42,003 nt of DNA from Erwinia oleae (GCF_000770305.1 NZ_JNVB01000036.1:1-42003), one strand, 5' to 3'. Numbered from the stretch's first letter, positions 23,139-35,693 are shown. A program made the numbers and translations. Notes: generated by a model not told the origin, from the letters alone.

Positions 23139-24542
23139 ATGAGCAAACTCAATCCACTGCGTTTTTCGCTTTACGCGTCGTTGGTGACGCTCCTCACGTT
23201 TACTGCCGTCCGCGCGGAGACCGTATCGGACGCGCCTTTCAGCGATCCCGATCGTTTTTCACAGCTTCCCGATCTGGGGAGCGCCAGTGCAGGAGACGCC
23301 GCGCTGGCCAAACGCATCGCCGAAGCGATGAAGAGCATCGGTCAGGCCAGCATGGACAGCAGTGACGATACGTCGCTGAGCACTCAGGCTGGCCAGTGGG
23401 CGTTTAACCATTTTCGCGATGAAGCCGCCCGACGCGTTGAAAACGAAGGAAAGAGCATGCTTTCTCCGTACGGACGCGCCGATCTGTCGCTAAAGGTGGA
23501 TGAAGACGGCAGCTTTAACGGCACCTCCGCACAGCTTATTACGCCGTGGCAGGACAACTACCAGTATCTTACTTTCAGCCAGCTTGGGGTTGAGCAGAGC
23601 GATTACGGCCTGGTCGGCAATGCGGGGCTGGGGCAACGCTGGCTGGCGGGCGACTGGCGGTTGGGCTATAACGCCTTTGTCGATCAGCTTTTTGAGTCCG
23701 ATCTCCGTCGCGGCTCCCTGGGTGCGGAAGCGTGGGGCGATTTCCTGCGGCTTTCCGCCAACTATTATCAGCCGCTGTCAGGCTGGCGCGAGCGCAGCGC
23801 GGTCTCTGAAATGAGAATGGCGCGCGGTTACGATATCACCACGCAGGGCTATCTGCCGTTTTATCGGCAACTGGGCGTATCGCTCAGCTATGAACAGTAC
23901 CTTGGCGATAACGTGGACCTGTTTAATAGCGGCACCACCGGCAGCAATCCCTCCGCCGTTAAGGTTGGCGTGAGCTATACGCCGGTGCCGCTTTTTACGC
24001 TTACCGCGTCACATAAAACGGCAGATACCGGCGAATCTCAGGATCAGTTCGGCCTGAAAATGAACTATCAGATCGGCGTGGCGCTGAGCAAACAGCTTTC
24101 TGCCGATAACGTGGCGGCGGCGCGTTCACTCAGTGGCAGCCGCTACGATGCGGTTGCGCGCAACAATACGCCGGTCATGGAGTTTCGCCAGCGCAAAACG
24201 CTGACGGTATTTCTTGCCACGCCGCCGTGGCAGGTGCAGCCAGGCGAGACGCTGCCGCTGAAATTGCAGATCCGCAATGCGAATCCGATCAAAGGGGTAA
24301 GCTGGCAGGGCGATACGCAGCAGCTCAGCCTGACGCCGCCGGCAAACAACGCCGATCCGCAGGGCTGGAGCATTATTATCCCGTCATGGGACAGTTCACC
24401 CGGGGCCAGCAACGAATACCATCTTTCGGTGACGGTTGAAGACAGCAAACAGCAGCGCGTCACATCCAACTGGATCACCCTGAAGCTGGTGGCGCCGGTA
24501 ACGCTGCAAAGCACGGACGCTCTGGATTTGATGGCACCATAA
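23139..24542 (+). CDS. ychO: Inverse autotransporter YchO (invasin/intimin family)
   Basis: A 467-residue outer-membrane protein, close to the length of E. coli YchO. A signal peptide covers about residues 1-26 (ending FTAVRA). An alpha-helical linker precedes the inverse-autotransporter beta-barrel: AQLITPWQDNYQYLTFSQLG, NAGLGQRWLAGDWRLGYNAF, RLSANYYQPLSGWRE and MARGYDITTQGYLPFYRQLG are hallmark strands shared with intimin and invasin. The protein ends with one Ig-like domain (about 365-455) instead of the long repeat stalk of true adhesins. It has been linked to adhesion and biofilm; this is family knowledge. In E. coli ychO follows chaC with only ychN between, so here it marks the far edge of the inserted T6SS and sugar blocks. 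TGAGG precedes ATG 23139. Confidence 0.9.
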   Translation: MSKLNPLRFSLYASLVTLLTFTAVRAETVSDAPFSDPDRFSQLPDLGSASAGDAALAKRIAEAMKSIGQASMDSSDDTSLSTQAGQWAFNHFRDEAARRVENEGKSMLSPYGRADLSLKVDEDGSFNGTSAQLITPWQDNYQYLTFSQLGVEQSDYGLVGNAGLGQRWLAGDWRLGYNAFVDQLFESDLRRGSLGAEAWGDFLRLSANYYQPLSGWRERSAVSEMRMARGYDITTQGYLPFYRQLGVSLSYEQYLGDNVDLFNSGTTGSNPSAVKVGVSYTPVPLFTLTASHKTADTGESQDQFGLKMNYQIGVALSKQLSADNVAAARSLSGSRYDAVARNNTPVMEFRQRKTLTVFLATPPWQVQPGETLPLKLQIRNANPIKGVSWQGDTQQLSLTPPANNADPQGWSIIIPSWDSSPGASNEYHLSVTVEDSKQQRVTSNWITLKLVAPVTLQSTDALDLMAP

Positions 24543-24550
24543 ACGAGTGC

Positions 24551-24578
24551 CGAAAAAAACAGGGGCAGATGCCCCTGT
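24551..24578 (-). terminator. Intrinsic terminator of the porin gene
   Basis: On the minus strand ACAGGGGC and GCCCCTGT form a perfect eight-pair stem (24559-24566 with 24571-24578) with loop AGAT/ATCT, followed by a run of U. It lies about 60 bases past the porin stop and also just after the convergent ychO stop. A second perfect hairpin, CGCTTTCA with TGAAAGCG, lies between it and the porin gene at 24590-24610. Confidence 0.8.
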
Positions 24579-24639
24579 CCGGAGGGAAGCGCTTTCAACT
24601 TCTGAAAGCGATCGGTACAACATCCATGCGGCAAAGCGG

Positions 24640-25719
24640 TCAGAACTGGTAAACCATCCCCACGCCGGTAATGTCGTCAGTAGAGAGGCCCAGCTTGTTG
24701 TCGTCTTCAAGCAGGTTGATGCGGTAATCCGCATAGAGCGACATATTGCTGTTCAGGTAGTACTTTGCTCCCACGCTGGCGTACTTGATGATATCGGCAT
24801 CGCCAATCTGCTCAATGTCTTTACCGCGCGAGGCGACATAGGCCAGAGAGGGGCGGAAGCCGTTCAGGAACTGGTACTGCGCCACAATCTCAATGAGCTG
24901 CGCCTTATTGGCGTACCCGTTGCCGCCGGGTATCCAGGCCGCGTTGCGCGTTTCGCCGTACATCGCGGCAAGATAAAGCTGGTTCGCGTCATACTTCAGC
25001 GCCGCAGACCACAGTTCCGCACGGTCGCCTTTGCCCAGTTCAACGGCGTTCTGCGCCTCAGTACGCCCGACGCTGGCCCACGCGGCAACGGCGCCAATGC
25101 CGGAATCATCCACATACTGAATGGACGCGGCGTAGCCTTCACGGTTTGCACGTCGAACGGCCTCATCGCCAGTGCGCTCATTTTTACCCTGATACTGTGC
25201 CGCAATGCTCAGGCCATCCACCAGACCGAAGAAATTGCTGGTACGCCAGGTTGCCACGCCGGTTGCGCGACTGGTGAGGAAAAGATCGCTGCCTGCGGAA
25301 TCACCGCCGAACTTCGGCAGCATATCGGTGTAGGCCAGTACGTCGTAGATCAGCCCGATGTTGCGGCCATAATCAAAGGAACCGAAATCGCCAAATTTCA
25401 GGCCAGCATAGCCAAGGCGGGTGCGATTGTTCCTGTGTGCGCCTGCGGCCGCATCTTCACTGTTGTTCAGCTGAAACTGATACTGCCAGACACCGTAGCC
25501 GGTGATCCGCTCAGAAATCTGCGTTTCACCGATAAATCCGAAACGGGCATAGCTGTCATCACCCTCTTTATTTTTATCGGAGGAGATGAGCCGGCTGACG
25601 TCAACCTTTCCGGTAAGATCCAGCTTGTTTCCGTCTTTATTATAAACGTCTGCGGCGTTGACACTGCTTATTCCAAGAAGGGCAGGGATGGCCCATGCCA
25701 GTAATTTACGCTTTATCAT
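24640..25719 (-). CDS. General trimeric porin, OmpC/OmpF/PhoE type
   Basis: A 359-residue outer-membrane porin. The signal peptide is MIKRKLLAWAIPALLGISSVNA with mature start ADVYNKDGNKLDLTGKVD, a near-signature N-terminus of enterobacterial porins. Further landmarks are QISERITGYGVWQYQFQLN, RLGYAGLKFGDFGSFDYGRN (the region leading into constriction loop 3), and the terminal strand DDITGVGMVYQF with its C-terminal phenylalanine, needed for barrel assembly. It lets small hydrophilic solutes cross the outer membrane. I chose ATG 25719, with AGGGTG upstream, over the GTG at 25728. I do not assign it to ompC or ompF specifically. An OmpR-type site lies upstream. Confidence 0.93.
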   Translation of the reverse strand: MIKRKLLAWAIPALLGISSVNAADVYNKDGNKLDLTGKVDVSRLISSDKNKEGDDSYARFGFIGETQISERITGYGVWQYQFQLNNSEDAAAGAHRNNRTRLGYAGLKFGDFGSFDYGRNIGLIYDVLAYTDMLPKFGGDSAGSDLFLTSRATGVATWRTSNFFGLVDGLSIAAQYQGKNERTGDEAVRRANREGYAASIQYVDDSGIGAVAAWASVGRTEAQNAVELGKGDRAELWSAALKYDANQLYLAAMYGETRNAAWIPGGNGYANKAQLIEIVAQYQFLNGFRPSLAYVASRGKDIEQIGDADIIKYASVGAKYYLNSNMSLYADYRINLLEDDNKLGLSTDDITGVGMVYQF

Positions 25720-26168
25720 ATTGAACACCCTGTTCGTTTTATTATTTGACGTCCGTTTGCGTCATGGAGAAATTACACAGCAAGGTGAGATGAGAGAAAT
25801 AATTACATGTAACTAAATGTAAAATCAGGACGGCGATCGCGTATTTTGCCGTAAAGCATAATAAATTGAGCATCATTGTGAAGAATATTTTAGTTAATTA
25901 TTTGAAAATAATGATTTATTTATCATTATAATAACAATTTAAAATCAAAGAAATAACGCAATGCCATTGATGGGCGTGAAGTATAAAGAATTATTCAGTA
26001 CCATATAAATAGCATTCTATTTTATTTGTAAAACTTAAGTGTTTCGATGTTATCGATTAACGTAATGCAATAGTCGCCGGTTTTTTATGGCGCCTGTTTT
26101 GCGCTGCACACGGCAGCGCTTATTTAACGCGATAACGCGCGCTTTCTTGTTGAGGCTTTCGATACGCT
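25720..26168. other. AT-rich intergenic region between LysR gene and porin
   Basis: About 450 bases without a supported gene. The half next to the porin contains its promoter and the OmpR-type site listed separately; the rest is strongly AT-rich (25860-26040). An inverted repeat GCGCTGC (26101-26107) with GCAGCGC (26113-26119) lies downstream of the LysR gene; no U-tract follows it on the minus strand, so it is not a classical terminator of that gene. Enterobacterial porin regions sometimes encode a divergent antisense RNA such as micF; I could not identify one here. Confidence 0.5.
25801..25824 (-). promoter_or_regulatory. OmpR-type binding site upstream of the porin
   Basis: Reading toward the porin, the sequence TTTACATTTAGTTACATGTA closely resembles the F1 OmpR box of E. 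coli ompF, two tandem half sites each ending in ACAT. It starts about 100 bases before the porin ATG. A possible -10 element TGTAAT lies about 25 bases downstream, fitting activation by OmpR next to the -35 region. Osmotic control of this porin by EnvZ/OmpR follows by analogy. Confidence 0.75.
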
Positions 26169-27065
26169 TTATTCGTTAAAATAGTCACACAATTCATCAA
26201 TAAAAATCTTATAGCGGGTTTCGTTTGCCCGCGAAGCGTCATATAACACGTTCATCACCCGTTCGGGAATTTTATAGTCTTCCAACAGGGTAACGAGTTG
26301 TCCCTTTTTAACCGGTTGTTCAAGTCCCTTTTCATAACCCATCAGCACGCCCGCGCCTTTTAATGCCGCTTCGAGTATTGCCCCCCAATCGTTAATTGCC
26401 AGTCGGGAAGTTACCGTCACTTCTGTAAGCCCCTCGCTGCTGGTGAAGGGCCATTGACAGGTTAACCCCGCCGGCCACGGGGCAAAACCAAGGCACTCGT
26501 GATGCTCCAGGTCTGAGGGATGCGTCGGCCAGCCATGACTTGCGAGATACTGAGGGGCAGCACAGACAATAAGCCGGTAAGGCAACAACGGTTTCGCTGC
26601 AAGCCTGAGATTTTTATCGGGTTCGCCAATGCGGATGACCATATCAAAATCCTCAGAGGCCGGATTGATAACCTCATCGGACAGGGTGAGTTCAATACTC
26701 ATTAGCGGATAACGCCCGAGAAACTGGCTCAAAAATTCCGCTAAGGCATAACGCCCGAACGTCACCGGCGCATTCAGCCGCAGCGTACCTGAAGGGATTT
26801 CGGCAGCGCCGCTTGCTTCTCTGTCGGCATTATCAATCGCCTGCAAAATGGCTTCGCACCGGCTGAAGTACAGAGAGCCGGTAGGGGTGAGGCTTTGCCT
26901 GCGTGTCGTTCTGTTGAGCAGGCGGGTTGCCAGCGTCTTCTCCAGCGCCGCTATATGGCGCGCCACCATTTGAGGAGACATGCTCAGCCTGGCGGCGGCA
27001 GCAACAAACGAACCTGTTTGTACCGCAGCAACAAAGGTTCGCATGCCTGTCAGTTTATCAAGCAT
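26169..27065 (-). CDS. LysR-family transcriptional regulator
   Basis: A 298-residue LysR-type regulator. The N-terminal helix-turn-helix is in residues about 1-60 (MRTFVAAVQTGSFVAAAARL then SPQMVARHIAALEKTLATRL and NRTTRRQSLTPTG). The effector domain has GTLRLNAPVTFGRYALAEFL and the usual VIRIGEPDKNLRLAAKPLLP segment of the CrgA/DsdC-like branch. It is divergent from the YciI-like gene with about 100 bases between them, the classic arrangement for a LysR protein controlling its neighbour and itself. ATG 27065 has GGAG seven bases upstream; the TTG at 27071 is less likely. Effector unknown. Confidence 0.92.
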   Translation of the reverse strand: MLDKLTGMRTFVAAVQTGSFVAAAARLSMSPQMVARHIAALEKTLATRLLNRTTRRQSLTPTGSLYFSRCEAILQAIDNADREASGAAEIPSGTLRLNAPVTFGRYALAEFLSQFLGRYPLMSIELTLSDEVINPASEDFDMVIRIGEPDKNLRLAAKPLLPYRLIVCAAPQYLASHGWPTHPSDLEHHECLGFAPWPAGLTCQWPFTSSEGLTEVTVTSRLAINDWGAILEAALKGAGVLMGYEKGLEQPVKKGQLVTLLEDYKIPERVMNVLYDASRANETRYKIFIDELCDYFNE

Positions 27066-27166
27066 TAACAACTCCGGGTTGTTTCAGAACGCCATACGGG
27101 TTCGTTTTAAAAACTGTGGGTACGCATTATGCTTGTTTTTTACTTAATCTACAGGTCGGAGAATTG

Positions 27167-27496
27167 ATGAGCATCTATATCGTAAGAATGGATCATCCGG
27201 AAGGTATCGAGTGGAATACCGTTGTTCGTGAACATGTGCTTTACCTGAAAGAGCTGATCAAACAGGGAAAACTGTTAGCATCCGGCCCGCTAAAGAACAC
27301 ACCGCTGCGGGCTGGCTTTCTTATTTTCAGGGCTGAAACACGGGATGAGGTTCAGATGATGGTCAAGGCAGATCCGTTTGCTCGTGAAAATCTCATTGCA
27401 CACCTGGATATTCAGGAATGGGATCCGTTATTCGGCCAGCTCAGCGCGCTGTCGAGCCATCTCACTGTCGATGAGTTGCAGGACCTGGTTGACTGA
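27167..27496 (+). CDS. YciI-like (YCII-related domain) protein
   Basis: A 109-residue small cytoplasmic protein of the YCII/dimeric ferredoxin-like fold. It starts MSIYIVRMDHPEG and has REHVLYLKELIKQGKLLASG, with the family's conserved histidine (H26), then GFLIFRAETRDEVQMMVKADPF and the typical IQEWDPLF ending. Such proteins are small alpha-beta barrels, sometimes parts of dehydrochlorinases or EthD-like enzymes, but mostly of unknown function. It is divergent from the LysR gene, its likely regulator. GGAG precedes the ATG. The distance to the astC promoter and a terminator after it indicate a separate transcript. Confidence 0.85.
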   Translation: MSIYIVRMDHPEGIEWNTVVREHVLYLKELIKQGKLLASGPLKNTPLRAGFLIFRAETRDEVQMMVKADPFARENLIAHLDIQEWDPLFGQLSALSSHLTVDELQDLVD

Positions 27497-27586
27497 TAAA
27501 GGCGCCATTAACTGTTTGCTCCCGCCGCCACCCCAGCCGCCTCGCAAGCGCTGTTTCCCTGCCCGCAAATCGTGCAGATGGGCAAC

Positions 27587-27610
27587 AAGGGTGCATTAAG
27601 CGCACCCTTT
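27587..27610 (+). terminator. Likely intrinsic terminator after the YciI-like gene
   Basis: AAGGGTGC (27587-27594) pairs with GCACCCTT (27602-27609) around loop ATTAAGC, followed by a short T run. It lies 90 bases after the YciI-like stop and well before the astC promoter. Confidence 0.6.
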
Positions 27611-27804
27611 TGAACAACAATGCTGCCAGCGATCACAAAAGCGATATTTTATTTTATAAATGCATAATTCATCTCTTTTCAATCTGGTGTTCCTGTCGCC
27701 ATCAGACACTTATTCACTAATTATGCAAATTACCTGAATATAGATCGAACGTAACCTGTTGATATTCCGTTGTTGAAATCGATTTATGCATTTTTACCAC
27801 TGGC

Positions 27805-27820
27805 TGGCATGAAGCATGCA
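27805..27820 (+). promoter_or_regulatory. Sigma-54 (RpoN) promoter of the ast operon
   Basis: TGGCATGAAGCATGCA fits the -24/-12 consensus TGGCAYRNNNNTTGCW at all defined positions but one: GG at 27806-27807 and GC at 27818-27819 are ten bases apart as required. Transcription would begin near 27831, about 80 bases before the astC start. E. coli astC is known to have an NtrC-activated sigma-54 promoter, so the match is expected biologically. Confidence 0.85.
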
Positions 27821-27908
27821 ATTTACAGTGAGAGCGCAATGAATCATTTCATTAACACTATCAATACTTTTCGTTCACCTTCCGGTGAGCGGTCAAACAG
27901 AGGCCGCC

Positions 27909-29125
27909 ATGCAATCATCCGTATCACGTAATGATTTCGACCAATGGATTGTTCCAACTTATGCACCTGCCAGCTTTGTACCCGTTCGTGCGCAGGGCTC
28001 GACGCTCTGGGATCAACAAGGGAAATCCTATATCGATTTTGCCGGCGGCATCGCAGTCAACGCATTAGGACACGCCCATCCCGACTTGCAACAGGCGCTC
28101 ACAGAGCAGGCGACGCGTCTCTGGCACACCGGCAATGGTTATACCAATGAGCCCGTACTGCGTCTGGCGAAAAGGCTGATCGACGCAACCTTTGCCGATC
28201 GCGTTTTCTTCTGCAATTCAGGCGCAGAGGCTAATGAAGCCGCGTTGAAGCTGGCGCGTAAGGTGGCGCACGATCGGGCAGGGGAAGAGAAAAGCGGCAT
28301 TGTGGCGTTTAACAATGCGTTTCATGGCCGTACGTTATTTACCGTTTCAGCGGGCGGTCAGCCCGCCTATTCAAAAGATTTTGCTCCGCTGCCCGGTAAT
28401 ATTCAGCATGCCGTTTATAACGACCTTGCTTCTGCGGCAGCGTTGATTAACGACCAGACCTGCGCGGTGATCGTCGAACCGATTCAGGGCGAAGGCGGCG
28501 TGGTGCCTGCTGAACCTGCTTTCCTGCGCGGCCTGCGTGAACTTTGCGATAAACATCAGGCGCTGCTGATCTTTGATGAAGTGCAAACCGGCGTCGGTCG
28601 CACGGGCTGGCTCTATGCCTATATGCATTACAACGTCACGCCTGACGTGCTGACCACGGCAAAAGCGCTGGGCGGCGGTTTTCCTATTGGCGCGATGCTG
28701 ACCACCGAGCCGCTGGCAAAGGCGCTCAGCGTGGGTACCCACGGCACCACCTACGGCGGCAATCCGCTGGCAGGCGCGGTGGGCGGTAAAGTGATGGAGC
28801 TGATCAACCGACCGGAGGTCATGGCGGGCGTGGCGGAGCGACATCGCTGGTTTGTGGAGGCGCTGAACGACATCAATCAACGCCTGCACCTGTTCAGCGA
28901 CATTCGCGGGCTGGGGCTGCTGATTGGCTGCGTGCTTAATCAGGACTTCAGCGGCAAAGCGAAACTGTTTAATCAGGCCGCCGCCGCTGAGGGCGTGATG
29001 GTGCTGATCGCCGGCGCCAGCGTGATCCGCTTCGCGCCCTCGCTGATCATCACTGAGCAGGAGGTGAAAGAAGGGCTGGCGCGGTTCGAACGAGCCTGCC
29101 GCGCGGTGGTTGAAGGAGCGGGATC

Positions 29126-29129
<4 letters not shown>
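27909..29129 (+). CDS. astC: Succinylornithine transaminase AstC
   Basis: A pyridoxal-phosphate class III aminotransferase, 406 residues, the same length as E. coli AstC. It converts succinylornithine and 2-oxoglutarate to succinylglutamate semialdehyde and glutamate, the third step of the arginine succinyltransferase pathway. The cofactor lysine is K252 in [15 protein letters not shown]; the phosphate-binding [15 protein letters not shown] and the [13 protein letters not shown] motif are complete. It may also use acetylornithine. I chose ATG 27909 ([10 protein letters not shown]) with AGAGG six bases upstream; the longer frame from 27885 adds eight unrelated residues. First gene of astCADBE; its stop overlaps astA (ATGA). 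Confidence 0.96.
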
Positions 29130-32948
<3,819 letters not shown>

Positions 32949-33023
32949 TCATGGTCGACAATGCGCGTCGGAGACGGCGCGCCACAGCGCAGGGAGGGCG
33001 AAAAACAGATAACAAGGAGACTT

Positions 33024-34016
33024 ATGCAGGACTTTTTAGCACAGACATTAAGCGGTGGCGCGCCCACCCAACGCGCCGGTCGCAGCGATCATCTTAGCTG
33101 GCGCTGGCTCGACGAAGGCATTCTGGAAATAACACCGCACGCCGATGCGGCGCAGGCGGTGGTTGTGTCTGCCGGCCTGCACGGCAATGAAACCGCACCG
33201 GTGGAGATCCTGAATGCGCTGGTCAGTGAGTTGCTGTTGGGCAACCGGCCACTCGCTGTCCGACTGCTGGTGATTTACGGCAATCCGCCCGCGCTACGCG
33301 CTGGCAAACGCTATCTGCGCTGCGATATCAATCGGCTGTTCGGCGGTCGCTGGCAGCAGTATGAGGACTGCCCGGAAGCGCGTCGCGCCTGGCGTCTTGA
33401 GCAGGCGATGGAGACATTCTGGCAGGCGGGCGGCGGCGAAGAAGTGCGCTGGCACCTTGATTTGCATACCGCGATCCGCGGCTCTTACCATCCGCGCTTC
33501 GGTGTGTTGCCGCTACGCAGGTCGCCGTGGCCGGATGATTTTATGCACTGGCTGAGCGCCGCAGGGCTGGAAGCGCTGGTGTTTCATCGCGCGCCGGGCG
33601 GCACCTTCAGCCACTACAGTTGCCAACATTTCAGCGCTGCAAGCTGCACGCTTGAACTGGGCAAAGCGCGGCCGTTCGGCACTAACGATCTCAGTCAGTT
33701 CGATGCCGCCCGGCAGGCGCTGGCGGTATTGCTCAGCGGCGAACCGCTGCCTGCGGTAGCCAGCGCGCCGCAGCGCTATCGGGTTTCGCAGCAGATCACC
33801 CGCGATGCGGAAAGCTTCACGCTGCATATGAGCGGCGACACGCTGAACTTCACCGCCTTCCCGCAGGGAACGTTGCTGGCCGAGGCGGGCGAAAAGCGGT
33901 ATTTCGTGCAGCAGGCGCGTGAATACGTGATGTTTCCCAATCCTGACGTGGCAATCGGCCAGCGCGCCGGGCTGATGCTGGTTGAGGATAACGCGCATAA
34001 TGAAAAACTAAGCTGA
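33024..34016 (+). CDS. astE: Succinylglutamate desuccinylase AstE
   Basis: A 330-residue zinc-dependent hydrolase of the AstE/aspartoacylase (M14-like) family; E. coli AstE is 322. It splits succinylglutamate to succinate and glutamate, the last step of the pathway. Zinc ligands are H53 and E56 in GLHGNETAP and H148 in LDLHTAIRG; the catalytic glutamate is in CTLELGKARPFG. I chose ATG 33024 with AAGGAG five bases upstream; the frame open from 32961 adds 21 residues absent from the family. It lies 75 bases after astB, a looser spacing than in the rest of the operon. Confidence 0.94.
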   Translation: MQDFLAQTLSGGAPTQRAGRSDHLSWRWLDEGILEITPHADAAQAVVVSAGLHGNETAPVEILNALVSELLLGNRPLAVRLLVIYGNPPALRAGKRYLRCDINRLFGGRWQQYEDCPEARRAWRLEQAMETFWQAGGGEEVRWHLDLHTAIRGSYHPRFGVLPLRRSPWPDDFMHWLSAAGLEALVFHRAPGGTFSHYSCQHFSAASCTLELGKARPFGTNDLSQFDAARQALAVLLSGEPLPAVASAPQRYRVSQQITRDAESFTLHMSGDTLNFTAFPQGTLLAEAGEKRYFVQQAREYVMFPNPDVAIGQRAGLMLVEDNAHNEKLS

Positions 34017-34128
34017 TACGTTTTCGCCGCACGGAAGCGGCGGATGTTTTATAGTATCTTCCTCCTTACTTTCTGCTTTTTTACGTTGAAATTCATATCT
34101 GTTAGCAATTTCTCACGCAAATCTTCCT

Positions 34129-34146
34129 TTTTCCTCCACGATCGCT
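34129..34146 (+). promoter_or_regulatory. Possible BaeR box upstream of spy
   Basis: TTTTCCTCCACGATCGCT agrees at about 13 of 18 positions with the BaeR consensus I remember (TTTTTCTCCATDATTGGC). E. coli spy is activated by BaeR and CpxR under envelope stress. A CpxR-like TTTAC pair occurs nearby (around 34160-34178), but its spacing is not canonical. Confidence 0.4.
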
Positions 34147-34271
34147 GCGCAATTATCTTTTACGCTTTCAGGGCTTTACTCAGCCTCTGAATTATTGACG
34201 TTCAGCGCAGTAAACTTCTCTTCGACAACGCGACATTGCGTCGCCCCAAAAGCAAAGTAAGGAATATAATG

Positions 34272-34760
34272 ATGCGTAAATTAACTTCTCTTGTTGTGGC
34301 TGTGACACTGGCGATGGGCGCGGCAAATATTGTGCATGCAGCAGCGGATAACCTGACTCCTGCACCGGCAGAAAAAACCACCCTCCCGATGCACAAGCCG
34401 ATGCGTCACGGCGGCATGCATGACATGTTTAAAGGCCTTAACCTGACCGATGCTCAGAAAGAGCAGATGCGCACTATTATGAAAGAGGCGCACAAAGATA
34501 TGCCGCGTCCTTCACTGGAAGAGCGCCGCGCGATGCATGATGTGATTGCCTCAGACAGCTTCGATCGGGCGAAAGCCGATGCGCAGGCCACGAAGATGAC
34601 GGCAGACAGTAAAGACCGCGCGCTGAAAATGATGGAGACGCAGAACAAGCTCTATAACATCCTGACGCCGGAGCAGAAAAAACAGTTTAATCAAAACTTT
34701 GAAAAGCGCCTGACCGAAAAACCAAAGCATGAAGGCAAGCTGCTTACACCAGCAAGTTAA
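34272..34760 (+). CDS. spy: Periplasmic chaperone Spy
   Basis: A 162-residue ATP-independent periplasmic chaperone (161 in E. coli). Signal peptide MRKLTSLVVAVTLAMGAANIVHA is nearly the E. coli one. The mature part has the two LTxxQ motifs, LTDAQKEQMR and LTPEQKKQF, and the MFKGLNLTD and MKEAHKDMPRPSLEERRAMH helices of the cradle-shaped dimer. It protects unfolding proteins during envelope stress. I chose ATG 34272 over the adjacent ATG 34269 because it matches the family start and lies eight bases after AAGGA. A strong terminator follows. Confidence 0.95.
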   Translation: MRKLTSLVVAVTLAMGAANIVHAAADNLTPAPAEKTTLPMHKPMRHGGMHDMFKGLNLTDAQKEQMRTIMKEAHKDMPRPSLEERRAMHDVIASDSFDRAKADAQATKMTADSKDRALKMMETQNKLYNILTPEQKKQFNQNFEKRLTEKPKHEGKLLTPAS

Positions 34761-34780
34761 TCGTTTTTCTCGTCTCATGA

Positions 34781-34831
34781 AACCGCCGACGTTGCCCACC
34801 TTAAACCGTGGGCAGCATCGGCGGTTTTTTT
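34781..34831 (+). terminator. Intrinsic terminator of spy
   Basis: A long hairpin: ACCGCCGA (34782-34789) pairs with TCGGCGGT (34818-34825), extended inside by TTGCCCAC with GTGGGCAG, followed by a run of seven T on the plus strand. On the opposite strand the T run is short, so it mainly serves spy; the convergent cho gene ends inside it. Confidence 0.9.
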
Positions 34832-35693
34832 ATGACAACGGAATTATGGGAAATTTGCCGCCGATCACCGGTTTACACAATATTTTATAGCCGTCGCTGT
34901 CGAAACCCCGCGGCGTGGAGGTCAGGGCGCTCGCCTGCGACAGATCCTCAACCGATCCCAGGTAAAACCAGTTGTTGATAACGTGAATTTGCGTATGCGT
35001 GACGCCTTCTTCAATGACGGCGACGGCGCCCTCCCACGGCCAGCACTGTACCCGAACCCGCTCCAGCGACGTCAGCAGACGCGCATGATGCGCCTCCGGC
35101 GTTTCTTTTCCGCAGCAGGCACCCGCGCAGCGCCCAAGGCTGGCGCGAAAGCAGGCGCGGTGCCTGGAGACGTTTTCCAGCCCCAGCAGGCCCAGACAGA
35201 GGCGCTGCTCGTCGGCGATTTTTTGCAGCGTCTCAAGCGCCGCCCGGCGGCTTGAAAAGAGGCCAAACAGGTCAGGCGTATGGGAAAAATCCACCTCTTT
35301 CGCGTAGACCACGCTCGGCTTGTCCTGCGAAATGCGTAGCGAGCAGAGCTGACGGTTTTTGCGCAGTCGTTTATTAAACAGCGGCTGCTGCACCTTAATC
35401 ATTTGCGCTTCAAGCAGCAGCGCGCCAAGCTCGCCTGCGGTGGTGATATAGCTCACGCGCCGCGACTGTCGCAGCATCTTCGCCTCACCGGCGGTACGGA
35501 AATGGGACATCACCCGGCTGCGAATATTCACGCTTTTGCCGATATAGAGCGGCATGGTTTCGCTTTCACCGTGAAAAATATACACCCCTGGCAGCGAAGG
35601 TAAGCCTTCCAGCGAGTGTCGTAAGTGTTCGGGATACTGATAGATGGCCGCCGGTTCAAACTCCAGGCGATGGCTTGTTACACGTCTGCCCAC
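34830..35693 (-). CDS. cho: SOS-induced excinuclease Cho (UvrC homologue)
   Basis: A 287-residue GIY-YIG endonuclease homologous to the N-terminal half of UvrC (E. coli Cho is 295). It makes the 3' incision during nucleotide excision repair with UvrA and UvrB, especially at bulky lesions. The GIY-YIG motif appears as PGVYIF (35-40) and LYIGKS (49-54), followed by RSRVMSHFR. The C-terminal part has the cysteine cluster CFRASLGRCAGACCGKET. The start is a GTG at 35693 with GGAG eight bases upstream. A LexA-type box overlaps this start region, in line with SOS control. It is convergent with spy; ves, found between them in E. coli, is absent. Confidence 0.93.
   Translation of the reverse strand: MGRRVTSHRLEFEPAAIYQYPEHLRHSLEGLPSLPGVYIFHGESETMPLYIGKSVNIRSRVMSHFRTAGEAKMLRQSRRVSYITTAGELGALLLEAQMIKVQQPLFNKRLRKNRQLCSLRISQDKPSVVYAKEVDFSHTPDLFGLFSSRRAALETLQKIADEQRLCLGLLGLENVSRHRACFRASLGRCAGACCGKETPEAHHARLLTSLERVRVQCWPWEGAVAVIEEGVTHTQIHVINNWFYLGSVEDLSQASALTSTPRGFDSDGYKILCKPVIGGKFPIIPLS

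Larger units (their letters stand above)
27497..27908. other. Intergenic region upstream of astC
   Basis: About 410 bases without a supported gene. It holds the terminator of the YciI-like gene and the sigma-54 promoter of astC, each listed separately. TGAATATAGATCGA at 27735-27748 matches the first half of an ArgR (ARG box) site well and the second half poorly, so ArgR binding, known for the E. coli ast operon, is possible. I could not find a confident NtrC enhancer pair. Confidence 0.5.

Noticed and set aside
24547-25704. A 385-residue plus-strand frame opposite the porin
   Set aside because: It is the antisense shadow of a clear OmpC/OmpF-type porin, with no ribosome binding site or family resemblance.
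26101-26119. Perfect inverted repeat GCGCTGC/GCAGCGC as the LysR terminator
   Set aside because: On the LysR transcript strand it is followed by A-rich sequence instead of U, so termination is not supported.
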